A DNA stretch of 64,000 nt from contig JAUMWB010000005.1 in NCBI GenBank assembly GCA_030529845.1, forward strand, positions 62,001 to 126,000. The letters are read 5' to 3'. This DNA comes from Rothia sp. (in: high G+C Gram-positive bacteria). GTDB taxonomy: Bacteria > Actinomycetota > Actinomycetes > Actinomycetales > Micrococcaceae. Position 1 is the stretch's first letter, and each line of letters opens with the position of its first letter. The notes beneath the pieces were generated by a model. That model saw only the letters and a program-made list of their open reading frames with translations. It had not been told where the DNA came from and ran no database searches. Below, piece by piece: positions 8,511 through 17,286 of the stretch. Made by a program: the position numbers and the translations under genes.

Positions 8511-9800
8511 ATGAGCCTGATTGTCCAAAAGTTCGGTGGGTCCTCGGTTTCTGATGCCGAGGGTATTAAGCGTGTAGCTCGCCGTATTGTGGACACGCAG
8601 AAGGCTGGCAACGAGGTCGTCGTGGTGGTCTCAGCAATGGGCGATACCACCGATGAACTGCTCGACCTTGCGGCTGAAGTAACCCCCAACGCCGGCCCCT
8701 CGCGTGAACTCGATATGCTGCTGAGCGCCGGCGAGCGAATTTCCATGGCCGTGCTGGCCCTGGCTATTAACAACATGGGCGGCCGCGCCCAGTCCTTCAC
8801 CGGCTCCCAGGCCGGCATGATTACCGACGGCGTGCACGGATCTGCCCGCCTGGTTGAGGTCAACCCCGAGCGTATTCGTTCTGCCCTTGATGAAGGCTAC
8901 GTCGCCGTTGTCGCAGGCTTCCAGGGCATGAACCGTCAGACCCGTGACATCACCACCCTGGGCCGTGGCGGTTCAGACACCACCGCGGTTGCCCTGGCGG
9001 CTGCCCTCAATGCTGATGTTTGCGAGATTTACTCAGACGTCGATGGTGTGTTCACCGCTGACCCGCGTATCGTGCCGTCCGCCCATAAGCTCGATACCGT
9101 CACGAGCGAAGAAATGCTTGAGATGGCTGCTAACGGCGCCAAGATTCTGCACCTGCGTTCGGTGGAGTACGCGCGCCGTTTCAACCTGAAGCTGCATGTT
9201 CGCTCTTCGTTCTCAAATCTTGAAGGCACTCTCGTTATCCCCGACAATGAGGGTATGGAAACTAATTTGAAGGAGATCCCCTTGGAACAGCCCCTCGTCT
9301 CGGGCGTCGCCCACGACCGTAGCCAGGCTAAGGTCACCGTTATTGGTGTACCCGATGTGCCCGGCTCCGCGGCCAAGGTCTTCGGTATTCTCAATGAGAC
9401 CAACGTGAACCTCGACATGATTGTTCAGAACGTCTCAACTGACCGCCCCGACGTCACCGATATCTCCTTCACTCTGCCCCAGGATCAGGGCGCTGCTGCT
9501 CTGGCTGCGCTTGAAGCTAAGAAGGCTGAGCTGGGCTTTGAAGAGGTCCAGTACAACGAGTCCATCGGTAAGCTGTCGCTGGTAGGTGCGGGTATGAAGT
9601 CTAACCCCGGCGTGTCCTTTAAGTTCTTTGATGCGCTGAGCACCGCCGGCGTGAACATCGAAATGATTTCTACTTCTGAAATCCGTATTTCGGTTATCAC
9701 CGATATTGAGAAGCTTGATGAGGCTGTGCGCGCTGTGCACTCAGCGTTTGACCTCGATACCGAGGGTGAGGCTACCGTGTACGGTGGTACCGGCCGCTAG
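8511..9800 (+). CDS. lysC: Aspartate kinase (alpha subunit)
   Basis: Cytosolic aspartokinase, 429 aa, phosphorylates L-aspartate as the first step to lysine, threonine, methionine and diaminopimelate. The N-terminal kinase domain opens with the diagnostic [11 protein letters not shown] and carries [23 protein letters not shown] around 138-161. Two ACT regulatory domains fill about 265-429 ([20 protein letters not shown] and [20 protein letters not shown]). The ATG has GGAGAA upstream. asd, the usual partner, does not follow within the window. An internal ribosome site near codon 257 suggests a separately translated beta subunit, as known for Corynebacterium and Bacillus enzymes. Confidence 0.95.
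   Translation: MSLIVQKFGGSSVSDAEGIKRVARRIVDTQKAGNEVVVVVSAMGDTTDELLDLAAEVTPNAGPSRELDMLLSAGERISMAVLALAINNMGGRAQSFTGSQAGMITDGVHGSARLVEVNPERIRSALDEGYVAVVAGFQGMNRQTRDITTLGRGGSDTTAVALAAALNADVCEIYSDVDGVFTADPRIVPSAHKLDTVTSEEMLEMAANGAKILHLRSVEYARRFNLKLHVRSSFSNLEGTLVIPDNEGMETNLKEIPLEQPLVSGVAHDRSQAKVTVIGVPDVPGSAAKVFGILNETNVNLDMIVQNVSTDRPDVTDISFTLPQDQGAAALAALEAKKAELGFEEVQYNESIGKLSLVGAGMKSNPGVSFKFFDALSTAGVNIEMISTSEIRISVITDIEKLDEAVRAVHSAFDLDTEGEATVYGGTGR
9269..9284 (+). promoter_or_regulatory. Internal ribosome site for aspartokinase beta subunit
   Basis: Inside lysC, GAAGGAG (9269-9275) is followed after 6 nt by an in-frame TTG at 9282 (codon 258). An in-frame ATG at 9255 (codon 249) is an alternative start with a weaker GAGGG upstream. 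Either would give a peptide of about 172-181 aa made only of the ACT domains. This matches the position of the known beta-subunit start in alpha2-beta2 aspartokinases. Confidence 0.55.
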
Positions 9801-9832
9801 GTTTGTGAATGAGGTTTGTCCGCGAGGACGCT

Positions 9833-9881
9833 CGGGCCCCGGGCTGGCAGCACCATACTGCTGGCTCGGGGCCCGGCTTTT
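9833..9881 (+). terminator. Terminator of lysC
   Basis: A long GC-rich hairpin (CGGGCCCCGGGCTGGCAGCA against its near complement) is followed by GCTTTT, 32 nt after the lysC stop. Confidence 0.8.
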
Positions 9882-10033
9882 GCCCATTTCAAGGGCTTAT
9901 AAAAAATTGTCTATATTTTTCGCCCAAAGACTTGTCGGGAACATATAGACCAATATAGTATTGCTGTACATCATATCTTCTTTACCCCCAAATTCAGCCA
10001 ACCGGCTGGTCAAGCACTAAAGGAGCAGTAGAT

Positions 10034-10492
10034 ATGCCGACCAAATACTTAAAAAAATTGGCTATCACAGTCACTATCGCGCTTTCTGTTTCAGGCATAA
10101 CCCTTCCAATACATAAAGCTCACAGCTATGAATCAGGGCCACAGATAGCGCGTTGTTCACCAATGGGGCAGGGACTTAACACTGCCCCAACGCTCCTTAC
10201 ATTCAATCAGCCAGCAGGACAATTCAATAATTTCAATAACCCTGGCTTTGAATTATACTGCGGAGTCAAACTCCCTTCACACCTACTTCTAGCTGGTTAC
10301 ACAAACAGAGTGGATCTATCACTTTTTAAACACAAAGTATCAGGCAATTCTGTCCGATACAGAGAGGATCGAAAGAAATATATGATAGATAAAGATAAAG
10401 ATATGCATAAAGGTAGTTGCTGGAAGCTTATAGACCGTAACGAAAACAGAATTGCCTCAATCAACTGCAAGGGATACCTAGTTGGAAAATAA
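10034..10492 (+). CDS. Secreted Cys-containing protein, unknown
   Basis: This encodes 152 aa with a Sec signal peptide (lysine-rich N-terminus, hydrophobic ITVTIALSVSGITL, likely cleavage near residue 31). The mature protein is basic and has four cysteines (RCSPM, YCGVK, SCWKL, NCKGY), compatible with two disulfides. AGGAGC precedes the ATG. Base composition is strikingly AT-rich relative to lysC. Its last 11 nt overlap the next gene, so the two are probably translationally coupled. I see no known family. A small exported effector with a cytosolic partner is one possible reading, without direct evidence. Confidence 0.6.
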   Translation: MPTKYLKKLAITVTIALSVSGITLPIHKAHSYESGPQIARCSPMGQGLNTAPTLLTFNQPAGQFNNFNNPGFELYCGVKLPSHLLLAGYTNRVDLSLFKHKVSGNSVRYREDRKKYMIDKDKDMHKGSCWKLIDRNENRIASINCKGYLVGK

Positions 10493-11258
10493 GTTTCCTC
10501 TTTTTCTCCCTTGGCCACAGGGGATTCAAGAATCTGAAGCACCTGCCGTGCCTCAAACATACGGAGTTCTTCGCATCGGAGAAAGGTATGACGAAACCCT
10601 TCTTGTGCGGCTCCACGAAAGTATCTTGATGTATGAAATTACCCCGTATCTTTATTATAAAACCCCTTATCGCCTTGAGATTCTTATCGAGGTAGCAGAT
10701 AAAAAAACCTTATCTGGTGCCCTCGTCAAGATATTACAATGGAACTGGGGACAACAAGATACCCTGATAGGACGCCTTTCCATACATGAAAATAACGTTT
10801 TGTCCGAATGCTTACTGGAGCCCAAAGATTCAGACCTAGCAGACTACCTGCAGCAGATTCTTCTTGCTTTCATAAACCTCTTCTCAGAAGGTGAAATACA
10901 ACAGAAATCCCGCTCAAATTTAATAAACCATTCGAAAACCGGCCTCGAACCAATCATAGATAGATTAGATAATAGTGCAAGCACTGTTGAGTGGTGGCAG
11001 GTTTGGTTTATATATTCCCCAGATGCAACACAAAGCTATATCATCTCTCATCCCAAAGAGCTTTACGGCGTTAATGATGAGATTATAGGTTATCAGGCTG
11101 TCGTAAGTTCTAGTATTACTCAAAACCCCATAGAATCAGTGATGTGGCACCCTGGTGAACCGCTCTTAGTCTGGGAGCAAGGAACTCACCCCGGCCTTCA
11201 TACCCCTCTCCCAGTAGATAGAGTTCCTGAGCTACTTCAACAGCGGATACTTCCCTAA
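10482..11258 (+). CDS. Hypothetical cytosolic protein, unknown
   Basis: This encodes 258 aa from a TTG start that overlaps the preceding gene. AAGGGA lies 7 nt upstream. No signal peptide or membrane span is visible. The sequence is mixed alpha/beta in character, Trp- and Glu-rich (VEWWQVWFIYSPDA, MWHPGEPLLVWEQG). It is AT-rich like its partner and unlike the GC-rich gene that follows. The overlap with a secreted protein suggests that they act together. I recognise no family and assign no function. Confidence 0.55.
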   Translation: MENKFPLFLPWPQGIQESEAPAVPQTYGVLRIGERYDETLLVRLHESILMYEITPYLYYKTPYRLEILIEVADKKTLSGALVKILQWNWGQQDTLIGRLSIHENNVLSECLLEPKDSDLADYLQQILLAFINLFSEGEIQQKSRSNLINHSKTGLEPIIDRLDNSASTVEWWQVWFIYSPDATQSYIISHPKELYGVNDEIIGYQAVVSSSITQNPIESVMWHPGEPLLVWEQGTHPGLHTPLPVDRVPELLQQRILP

Positions 11259-11319
11259 AGGCTCATTTCGTAGATAGCTGTAAAGTAGCAGCCTCATAAC
11301 GGGCGTTAAAATAGACCCC

Positions 11320-12252
11320 ATGCCCCTCACCCTCCTTGCCCCGGACGGTTGGCGTGCACTCGCGCGCGCCCATGAAGAACGCTCCGGCCGCTACGCCCTA
11401 CCCTTCGCACGCCGCCGCGAGCGCGGCCAAGCCCACCCCGTTGAAGACTTCCTCTTCACCTACTACACCCTAAAACCCGGGCAGTTTATGCGCTGGCACC
11501 CCGGTGCGGGGGTCATTCTGCAGGACGCCGGTGAGCGGGCAGACTGGAAGTTCTACCGGGCCGCTACCCAGCAAGAATTGGAAGAGGCAGGCCTACCACC
11601 TGCCGAAGCCGCCGCGGCGGCGCAGGCGGGCACCAGCGTCCTTGTCGATACCGAAAAGTTTGCTGAGGCCCGCGCCTCAGCCATTGATTTTGCGCGGATT
11701 ATCCTGGGCAAAACCGCGGCCAAGCCCGGCTTCTTTGGCTGTTTTGGCCTGCACGAGTGGGCTATGGCCTATAAGTCGGTGGAGAATAACATCCGCCACG
11801 ACTACCTAGAACTGCGCCTGGGGGCAGAGGGAACCGACAGGGTGGTTGAGAGCCATAAAATCAGATGCTCCCACTTCGATGCCTTCCGCTTCTTCATGCC
11901 CCAGGCGGTGCCCATGAACGAGCTACAGCCCACGCGTGAGCAGCAGCGCGACCTGGAGCAGCCGGCTTGCCTGCATGCCAACATGGACATCTACAAGTGG
12001 GCCTATAAGCTCCTGCCCCTGGTGCCCTCGCACCTGGTCATGGACTGCTTCGAATTGGCCTGGGACGTGCGCGAACTCGACATGAAAGCTGCCCCCTACG
12101 ACCTGCGAGACTGGGGCTACGAGCCGGTTGCCATTGAAACCCCCGAGGGTAAGGCCGAGTACGTGCGCCAGCAAAGACTCTTCGCTGAACGGTCAGTCGC
12201 CCTGCGGCAGCGGCTACTCGATGTCCTAGAATCATCCTTACACCACACTTAG
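11320..12252 (+). CDS. Conserved actinobacterial protein, often labelled 3-methyladenine DNA glycosylase
   Basis: This encodes 310 aa. I recognise the pattern HPVEDFLFTYYTLKPGQFMRWHPGAGV (around residues 38-64) from a family widespread in Actinobacteria. Members are commonly annotated as 3-methyladenine DNA glycosylase, although I see no helix-hairpin-helix of the AlkA type. The call is therefore a transferred name and not a demonstrated activity. Conserved-looking His, Trp and Asp residues recur (GLHEWAMAYKS, CSHFDAFRFFMP, HANMDIYKWAYKL). It is soluble, with no signal peptide. The secreted protease gene follows after 16 nt. Confidence 0.6.
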   Translation: MPLTLLAPDGWRALARAHEERSGRYALPFARRRERGQAHPVEDFLFTYYTLKPGQFMRWHPGAGVILQDAGERADWKFYRAATQQELEEAGLPPAEAAAAAQAGTSVLVDTEKFAEARASAIDFARIILGKTAAKPGFFGCFGLHEWAMAYKSVENNIRHDYLELRLGAEGTDRVVESHKIRCSHFDAFRFFMPQAVPMNELQPTREQQRDLEQPACLHANMDIYKWAYKLLPLVPSHLVMDCFELAWDVRELDMKAAPYDLRDWGYEPVAIETPEGKAEYVRQQRLFAERSVALRQRLLDVLESSLHHT

Positions 12253-12268
12253 AGAACGGAAAACACAC

Positions 12269-13369
12269 ATGCGTTTCTCGCGCAAACTCGCCACCGCAGC
12301 GGTTGCTGCCATGGCCTTTACCGGGCTAAGCGCCCCGCTTGCCTCAGCAGTCACCATTGATACCGATGGCGATAAGCTGCTCGATGTCTGGGAGACCAAC
12401 GGCTATGACTACAACAACGACGGCGTCATCGACATCGACTTCGCTGCCATGGGTGCAGACCCTTACCGCAAAGATCTCTTCGTTGAGATGGATTACATGC
12501 CCGGCCTGCTCGCGAGCGAAGCCGAGCTGGGCACCATCGTTCAGACCTTCGCCGATATGCCTGTCTGGAACCCCAATGGGACCACCGGTATCACCATTCA
12601 CTTGGACGCCGGTAGTATCTACCCCGCCTACGATCTGGGTGGCGGCAACGAGGTTCCTCACCAGGGCCTGAGCGGCCTGGGTGATGTGAACACCCTGCGC
12701 AGCGCTAACTCCAACCCGGCACGCGCGGGCGTCTTCCACTACATGATATGGGGCGACTACTACGGCACCGGCGGTTCTTCAGGTTCGGGCTACTACCCCG
12801 GTCGCACCTTCTTGGTAACCGTAGGCCCCACCCACTGGGGTAAGGCAAGTAGCGCTATTCGCGTGGGTACCTTCATTCACGAGCTGGGCCACAACCTGGG
12901 CCTGAGCCACGGTGGTACCGACGGCACGAACTACAAGCCCAATTACACCAGCATCATGAACTACAAGTACCAGCTGGAGGGTGTGCGCCGCACCGACGGG
13001 TCGGTCTATTACGGTTATTCCACCCGTGCGGGTATGACCATTGATGAGACCGCAGTGGTTGAGTCTAAGGGTGCCGGTAACGCCGCCCGTGGTTTCTCCA
13101 TTCACTACGGCAACCGTTATTGGAATGCCCACCAGGGTATCGACTTTGATCGGGACGGCGTTGTGGAGACCACCGCCCAGCAGATTGATGTGAACCGCGA
13201 CGGCACCATCGGTAAGCTCACCGCCCCGAATGACCTGATGACCCTCAAGTTCCAGGCCCAGTCCGCTGCCCCCGGCATTTCGCCCTATGAGCAGCAGGAA
13301 CCTGAGATTGAGAATAACGAGATGACGGCAGACCTGGCCCGCGAGCTGGGCTACCTGCCTGCCGAGTAA
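12269..13369 (+). CDS. Secreted zinc metalloprotease
   Basis: This encodes 366 aa with a Sec signal peptide (RFSRKLATAAVAAMAFTGL, cleavage probably near ASA at about residue 27). The mature N-terminus has Asp-rich, calcium-binding repeats (DTDGDKLLDVWE, DYNNDGVIDIDF), and another near the C-terminus (DFDRDGVVETT). The catalytic zinc motif HELGHNLGLSHGG near residue 208 matches HExxHxxGxxH of the metzincin clan. A Met-turn candidate, SIMNYKYQ, follows about 18 residues later. It would act outside the cell on proteins or peptides. The substrate is unknown. A very strong terminator follows. Confidence 0.85.
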   Translation: MRFSRKLATAAVAAMAFTGLSAPLASAVTIDTDGDKLLDVWETNGYDYNNDGVIDIDFAAMGADPYRKDLFVEMDYMPGLLASEAELGTIVQTFADMPVWNPNGTTGITIHLDAGSIYPAYDLGGGNEVPHQGLSGLGDVNTLRSANSNPARAGVFHYMIWGDYYGTGGSSGSGYYPGRTFLVTVGPTHWGKASSAIRVGTFIHELGHNLGLSHGGTDGTNYKPNYTSIMNYKYQLEGVRRTDGSVYYGYSTRAGMTIDETAVVESKGAGNAARGFSIHYGNRYWNAHQGIDFDRDGVVETTAQQIDVNRDGTIGKLTAPNDLMTLKFQAQSAAPGISPYEQQEPEIENNEMTADLARELGYLPAE

Positions 13370-13394
13370 TCACGTTCTTCTCTCCCCCGCCCGA

Positions 13395-13457
13395 GGGGAC
13401 CTGAAAACTTAAAAGGGACCGCGTATTACGCGGTCCCTTTTAAGTTTTCGGGTCCCC
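13395..13457. terminator. Bidirectional terminator
   Basis: A perfect 21-bp stem (13403-13423 with 13429-13449) and a 5-nt loop are extended outward by GGGGACC/GGGTCCCC. It has A and T tracts on both sides. It lies between the convergent metalloprotease and PepSY genes and can serve both. Confidence 0.92.
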
Positions 13458-13481
13458 TTGTGCAGTAGTAGCGCAGGGGCG

Positions 13482-14867
13482 CTATGCTTTGCGGCGTAGG
13501 GTGTAGATCAGGAGGTCGCAGATGGTAAAAACCAGCAGACTCGCCCCCAGCAGGGGCAGAAAGACTCCGACCGCCACGGCAGCGATAACCAGTAGGACCC
13601 AGGCGGGTAGGGGCACCTGCGCTAAGGACGTCAGCGGCGGCACACTGCCCCAGGTTTGGGTACCGCGCGGACGCCGCTGCCACCACATCAGGTAGCCCCA
13701 GGCGCAGAGGGCTAGGGTCGCAAGAGCCAGGACAAAAAGTGCCAGCTGGTTGGCCAACCCAAAATGGGTGCCCATGTGCAGGTCGATTCCCCAGCGGGTT
13801 AGTTTGGCGGCTAGGGGGTAAGCGGCAAAGTCGGTGCGGTCGATGGCGGTGTAAGCATAGGGGTCTATGGCTACGGAATCGACCTGGGTAGGGTAGAAAC
13901 GTTGGGTTTCTTGAACCACCCAGGCTGTGTTTGGGTCTTGGCTAGGGCGGATTTCCAGGTTCACGGAATCGATATTGACGGCCCGGGCGGCGCTGAGCAC
14001 CTTGGCATAGGAAATCACAGGCAGGGCGTTAGGTAGGTCAGTGGAGTGTCCAGCAGCAGGGGAAGCATGGTCGGCGTGATCAGCTGAACCCGAAGAATCT
14101 GTTGCCGACCCGGTCAGAGAGGTGCTGACAGCCGGGGTGGTCCAGCTCAGTGCCGCACGCAGTTCACTCACGTTGGCTCCGGCATACTGAGACCAGGTCA
14201 GGCCTGTGGCTGAGAGAAAGAGCAGGCCAGCTGCCAACCAGAAGCCTACCGCGCTGTGGCGTGAGAGGGCGCGCAGATAGCCGCGGAGCCCGCGGCGCGG
14301 TAGGAAGGCGTCCTTTTTTCTGCTTAACCTACGAGCACGCACAGCCCACAGCACCAGGCCGCTGACCGCAATCGCCCAGAGCCAAGAGGCGGCCAATTCG
14401 CTGTAGAGGCGCCCACCCTCACCCAGGTGGAGGTTACGGTGCAGACCGCTGACCCAAGTACGGAAGGGTAAAGAGCCGCTGGAACCGTACACCGGGTAGT
14501 CACCCAGTATTTGCCCGGTAGCGGGGTCAAGAAAGACGGCGCGGGTGGTTGATTCGCCCAGGGTTTCGTCGGCGTACATGACGCGGGTGGTGGTGCCGGG
14601 GGCGACAGCCGGGCGGACGGCTACCGGCAGCTCCTGCCCGGCATAGGCGTTGGAGACGGCTACCTGGTCGTCGAGGTTGAGACGGGTTTCTGTGACCTCT
14701 GCTGTGAGCACATGGCTGTAGGCTATTTTCTCGATCTGAGGAGCTAGGGCATAGAGGGCGCCCGAGGCTGCTGCTACCGCGATGAAGGGGGCCACCAGAA
14801 TACCCGCATAGAAATGCAGGCGGCGGGCTAGGGGGTAGAGCCAGGCAACTGAGGCAGAGGTTCGCAT
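13482..14867 (-). CDS. PepSY-associated transmembrane protein
   Basis: This encodes 461 aa with at least four membrane spans. One is N-terminal (RLHFYAGILVAPFIAVAAASGALYAL), two lie in the middle (LWAIAVSGLVLWAV, AVGFWLAAGLLFLSATGLTW), and several are at the C-terminus (ANQLALFVLALATLALCAWGYLMWW). A PepSY-like extracytoplasmic region surrounds GLHRNLHLGEGG (about 140-151). Membrane-proximal histidines (RRLHFYAG, LHRNLHLG, DLHMGTHFG) are typical of this family. Its members are often iron-regulated and suspected of heme or ferric reductase roles, but that role is an inference here. It lies 45 nt downstream of the DUF1304 gene on the same strand. Confidence 0.8.
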   Translation of the reverse strand: MRTSASVAWLYPLARRLHFYAGILVAPFIAVAAASGALYALAPQIEKIAYSHVLTAEVTETRLNLDDQVAVSNAYAGQELPVAVRPAVAPGTTTRVMYADETLGESTTRAVFLDPATGQILGDYPVYGSSGSLPFRTWVSGLHRNLHLGEGGRLYSELAASWLWAIAVSGLVLWAVRARRLSRKKDAFLPRRGLRGYLRALSRHSAVGFWLAAGLLFLSATGLTWSQYAGANVSELRAALSWTTPAVSTSLTGSATDSSGSADHADHASPAAGHSTDLPNALPVISYAKVLSAARAVNIDSVNLEIRPSQDPNTAWVVQETQRFYPTQVDSVAIDPYAYTAIDRTDFAAYPLAAKLTRWGIDLHMGTHFGLANQLALFVLALATLALCAWGYLMWWQRRPRGTQTWGSVPPLTSLAQVPLPAWVLLVIAAVAVGVFLPLLGASLLVFTICDLLIYTLRRKA

Positions 14868-14912
14868 AGGTAGCCATTTTAGGCTATCTCTAGTGGGGTG
14901 AGGGCTAGTGCT

Positions 14913-15296
14913 TTAGAGGAATGCGCCGAGGGAAAGCAGGATGACGGCCAGCAGGGGGAAGGTGCCCTGCTTGATGGCGGCGCTCCGCTTGTCGGGTGAG
15001 GTGATGAAAAGGACGGCCGCTGCAGCCAGCATGGAACCGGTACCTGCTAGGGCCAGGGCTAGGCCGACCTGTGTAGAACCAGCCCAGTAGAAGACTGCAC
15101 CGAGGGCGGCAATAATACCTAGGAAGAGATTATAGAAACCCTGGTTGTAAGCCATTTCCTTGGTCTGTTCGGCTGACTCGCGGCTCATACCGAAAACCGA
15201 GAGGGCGCGGGTGGTCCAGGCGAAGGATTCGAGGTAGAAGATGAAGGCGTGTAGAGCTGCGGCGAGCAGGGTAAAGATGAGGGCGGCGGTAATCAT
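14913..15296 (-). CDS. DUF1304 family membrane protein
   Basis: This encodes 127 aa with four predicted spans. It shows the family pattern HAFIFYLESFAWTTRALSVFGM followed by AYNQGFYNLFLGIIAALG. Function is unknown for the family, which is common next to TetR regulators. It is divergent from a TetR gene, with a near-perfect 30-bp palindrome in the shared promoter region, so it is the likely target of that regulator. Confidence 0.82.
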   Translation of the reverse strand: MITAALIFTLLAAALHAFIFYLESFAWTTRALSVFGMSRESAEQTKEMAYNQGFYNLFLGIIAALGAVFYWAGSTQVGLALALAGTGSMLAAAAVLFITSPDKRSAAIKQGTFPLLAVILLSLGAFL

Positions 15297-15322
15297 GGCG
15301 GTCTTTCTATGTGTTTTTGTAA

Positions 15323-15352
15323 TGCTCGTTCCAATATATATTAGAATGAGCA
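15323..15352. promoter_or_regulatory. 30-bp palindromic operator for the divergent TetR
   Basis: TGCTCGTTC and GAATGAGCA form the arms around an AT-rich palindromic centre (CAATATATATTAG). It lies 26 nt from the DUF1304 start and 36 nt from the tetR start. This fits autoregulation and control of DUF1304. Confidence 0.7.
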
Positions 15353-15388
15353 GTACACAATCTTGACAGCTATGAAACGAGGCACACC

Positions 15389-15964
15389 ATGGGGCGCACG
15401 GCCACTTTTGACCGGGCAGACGTCATTGAGTCTGCCCGCGACCTCTTCTGGTCTCACGGCTACGAGGCCACCGCCATTCCTGACCTTGAGCGGGCAACGG
15501 GACTCAAACGATCCAGCCTTTACCATGCTTTTGGCTCTAAAAAAGGGCTGTTTGACGAGGCGGTCGAAAACTATTTAACAGAGAAGGTGCGCCCTCTTCT
15601 TGCCCGCATCACCGATGAGAGTTCCACCCCAAATGCCCTGGCTACCTATTTTGAAACTCTGGCGAAGTCCGTCAGCACCGCTGATTCTCACCCCGGCTGC
15701 CTGCTCATAGCGGCAGCTAACTCCCCGGTGGGCGCTGATCCTACGGTTAGCGCCGCCATCAGTGGCTACTACGACGAGCTTTTTGTCGCCTTTCGTACGG
15801 GAGTGGGCAGGCTGCGTCCGCACCTCACCGCAAGCGAAGCGGACGGGCGGACCCGCGCCTTGGTTGCCCTCACCATCTCAGCCCTGGCCCTGGCCCGCAC
15901 CAACAAAACCCTCGCCCTGGCCAACCTGCACGCCGCACAAGAACTCCTTGACGCTAAAGGCTAA
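15389..15964 (+). CDS. TetR family transcriptional regulator
   Basis: This encodes 191 aa. The N-terminal helix-turn-helix is intact (RADVIESARDLFWSHGYEAT, then IPDLERATGLKRSSLYHAFG, about 9-50). The C-terminal ligand-binding domain is all-helical. GCLLIAAANSPVGA near residue 108 resembles the AcrR/NemR-like subgroup, where a cysteine can sense electrophiles. That subgroup assignment is tentative. It is divergent from DUF1304 with a palindromic operator between them. Confidence 0.88.
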   Translation: MGRTATFDRADVIESARDLFWSHGYEATAIPDLERATGLKRSSLYHAFGSKKGLFDEAVENYLTEKVRPLLARITDESSTPNALATYFETLAKSVSTADSHPGCLLIAAANSPVGADPTVSAAISGYYDELFVAFRTGVGRLRPHLTASEADGRTRALVALTISALALARTNKTLALANLHAAQELLDAKG

Positions 15965-16004
15965 ACAAAACGCCGACGGCCCGCCCGCAGCAATCCAGCC
16001 GGGC

Positions 16005-16069
16005 GAGCGTGCGCCATATCGCCGAGCGTGCACCCACCAGCCGCACGCTCGGCGATACAGCGCACGCTC
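16005..16069. repeat. 65-nt long hairpin upstream of purS
   Basis: The outer 10-bp stem GAGCGTGCGC/GCGCACGCTC and the inner 15-bp stem (16018-16032 with 16044-16058) are separated by CA/CA and closed by an 11-nt loop. No T-run follows. GAGCGTGC is repeated on both stems. It may end the tetR transcript or protect an RNA end; the role is unknown. Confidence 0.6.
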
Positions 16070-16194
16070 ACCGCGGGCAGACCCGATAGAAAAGCCCCGC
16101 GCCCCACCGTCTCACTTGGGCGCAGAAGCTCACACAAACCGGTAAAATGAGACCTGGCTCTATATAGATTCCAGCACCCAAGGAGTGCCCATTC

Positions 16195-16446
16195 ATGGCC
16201 CGTATTGTTGTTGACGTTATGCTCAAGCCCGAAATCCTCGACCCCCAGGGCAAGGCTATCGCTCACGAGCTTCCCCGTATCGGTCTGAACAACTTCACCG
16301 ATGTTCGTCAGGGTAAGCGTTTTGAACTGACCGTTGATGGTGAAGTCACCGAAGAATTGCTCGCGCAGGCCCGCCAGGCAGCTGAAGAGCTGCTGTCTAA
16401 CCCCGTGATTGAAGACGTCGTCAACGTCGAAGCTCTGGAGGACTAA
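16195..16446 (+). CDS. purS: Phosphoribosylformylglycinamidine synthase subunit PurS
   Basis: This encodes 83 aa, the normal length for PurS, the small subunit that bridges PurL and PurQ in the four-step FGAM synthase reaction of purine synthesis. The pattern [17 protein letters not shown] followed by VRQGKRFEL is diagnostic. AAGGAG lies upstream of the ATG. purQ starts 6 nt after its stop and purL follows, giving the three-subunit complex in one operon. Confidence 0.95.
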   Translation: MARIVVDVMLKPEILDPQGKAIAHELPRIGLNNFTDVRQGKRFELTVDGEVTEELLAQARQAAEELLSNPVIEDVVNVEALED

Positions 16447-16451
16447 AAGAC

Positions 16452-17261
16452 GTGGCAGAATCCCTCGCAGCAACCGAAGTTCCCCTGGTGGGCGACTTCT
16501 CCCAGACCACTCCCAACCCTGCCCTGGCCGATGTGCGCGTTGGCGTCATCACTTTCCCCGGCACCCTGGACGACCGCGACGCTTCCCGCGCCGTCCGCCT
16601 GGCAGGTGGCACCCCCGTACCGCTGTGGCATGATGAAGCAGCTCTACACGATGTAGATGCTGTGATTGTGCCCGGCGGTTTTTCGTACGGTGACTACCTG
16701 CGCGCAGGCGCTATTGCCGCTAAGGCCCCGGTCATGAGTAAGGTCGTTGAGGCAGCCAGTGCCGCTGGCACCTCCGGATCCGCTCCCCTGCCGGTGCTCG
16801 GCATCTGCAACGGTTTCCAGATTCTGACCGAAACCCACCTGCTGCCCGGCTCCATGATTAAGAACGATCACCGCAAATTCATCTGCCGTGATCAGACCCT
16901 GCGCGTTGAAACCAACCAGACTGCCTGGACCGGCGATTTCGAGGCGGGCCAGAACATCGTGGTTCCCCTCAAGAATCAGGACGGCCAGTACGTTGCCGAC
17001 GCCAAGACCCTTGAGGCGCTTGAAGCTGAAGGCCGCGTGGTCTTCCGCTACGTCGATGTTAACCCCAACGGTTCTCGCAACGACATCGCCGGCATCTCCA
17101 ACGAGCGCGGCAACGTCGTGGGTCTCATGCCCCACCCCGAACACGCCGTCGAACCCGGCTTCGGCCCCTCGTCCTCCGGTTTTGGCACCGTGGGTCTGCG
17201 CGGTGGCGCGGACGGCCTGGGCGTCTTCACCTCCGTACTCAACCAGCTGGTTTCGGCCTAA
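16452..17261 (+). CDS. purQ: Phosphoribosylformylglycinamidine synthase subunit PurQ
   Basis: This is the glutaminase subunit that supplies ammonia to PurL, 269 aa. The GTG start is preceded by GGAGGA, which overlaps the purS stop. The class I glutamine amidotransferase triad is visible: nucleophile C119 in [10 protein letters not shown], and His-Glu in LMPHPEH near residue 223. [14 protein letters not shown] (about 73-86) is the PurQ signature. It has about 25 extra N-terminal residues before [14 protein letters not shown] compared with typical PurQ; the GTG at 16452 is nevertheless best supported by its ribosome site. Confidence 0.95.
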   Translation: MAESLAATEVPLVGDFSQTTPNPALADVRVGVITFPGTLDDRDASRAVRLAGGTPVPLWHDEAALHDVDAVIVPGGFSYGDYLRAGAIAAKAPVMSKVVEAASAAGTSGSAPLPVLGICNGFQILTETHLLPGSMIKNDHRKFICRDQTLRVETNQTAWTGDFEAGQNIVVPLKNQDGQYVADAKTLEALEAEGRVVFRYVDVNPNGSRNDIAGISNERGNVVGLMPHPEHAVEPGFGPSSSGFGTVGLRGGADGLGVFTSVLNQLVSA

Positions 17262-17286
17262 ACGCCTCGCATAAGGAATAAGAATT

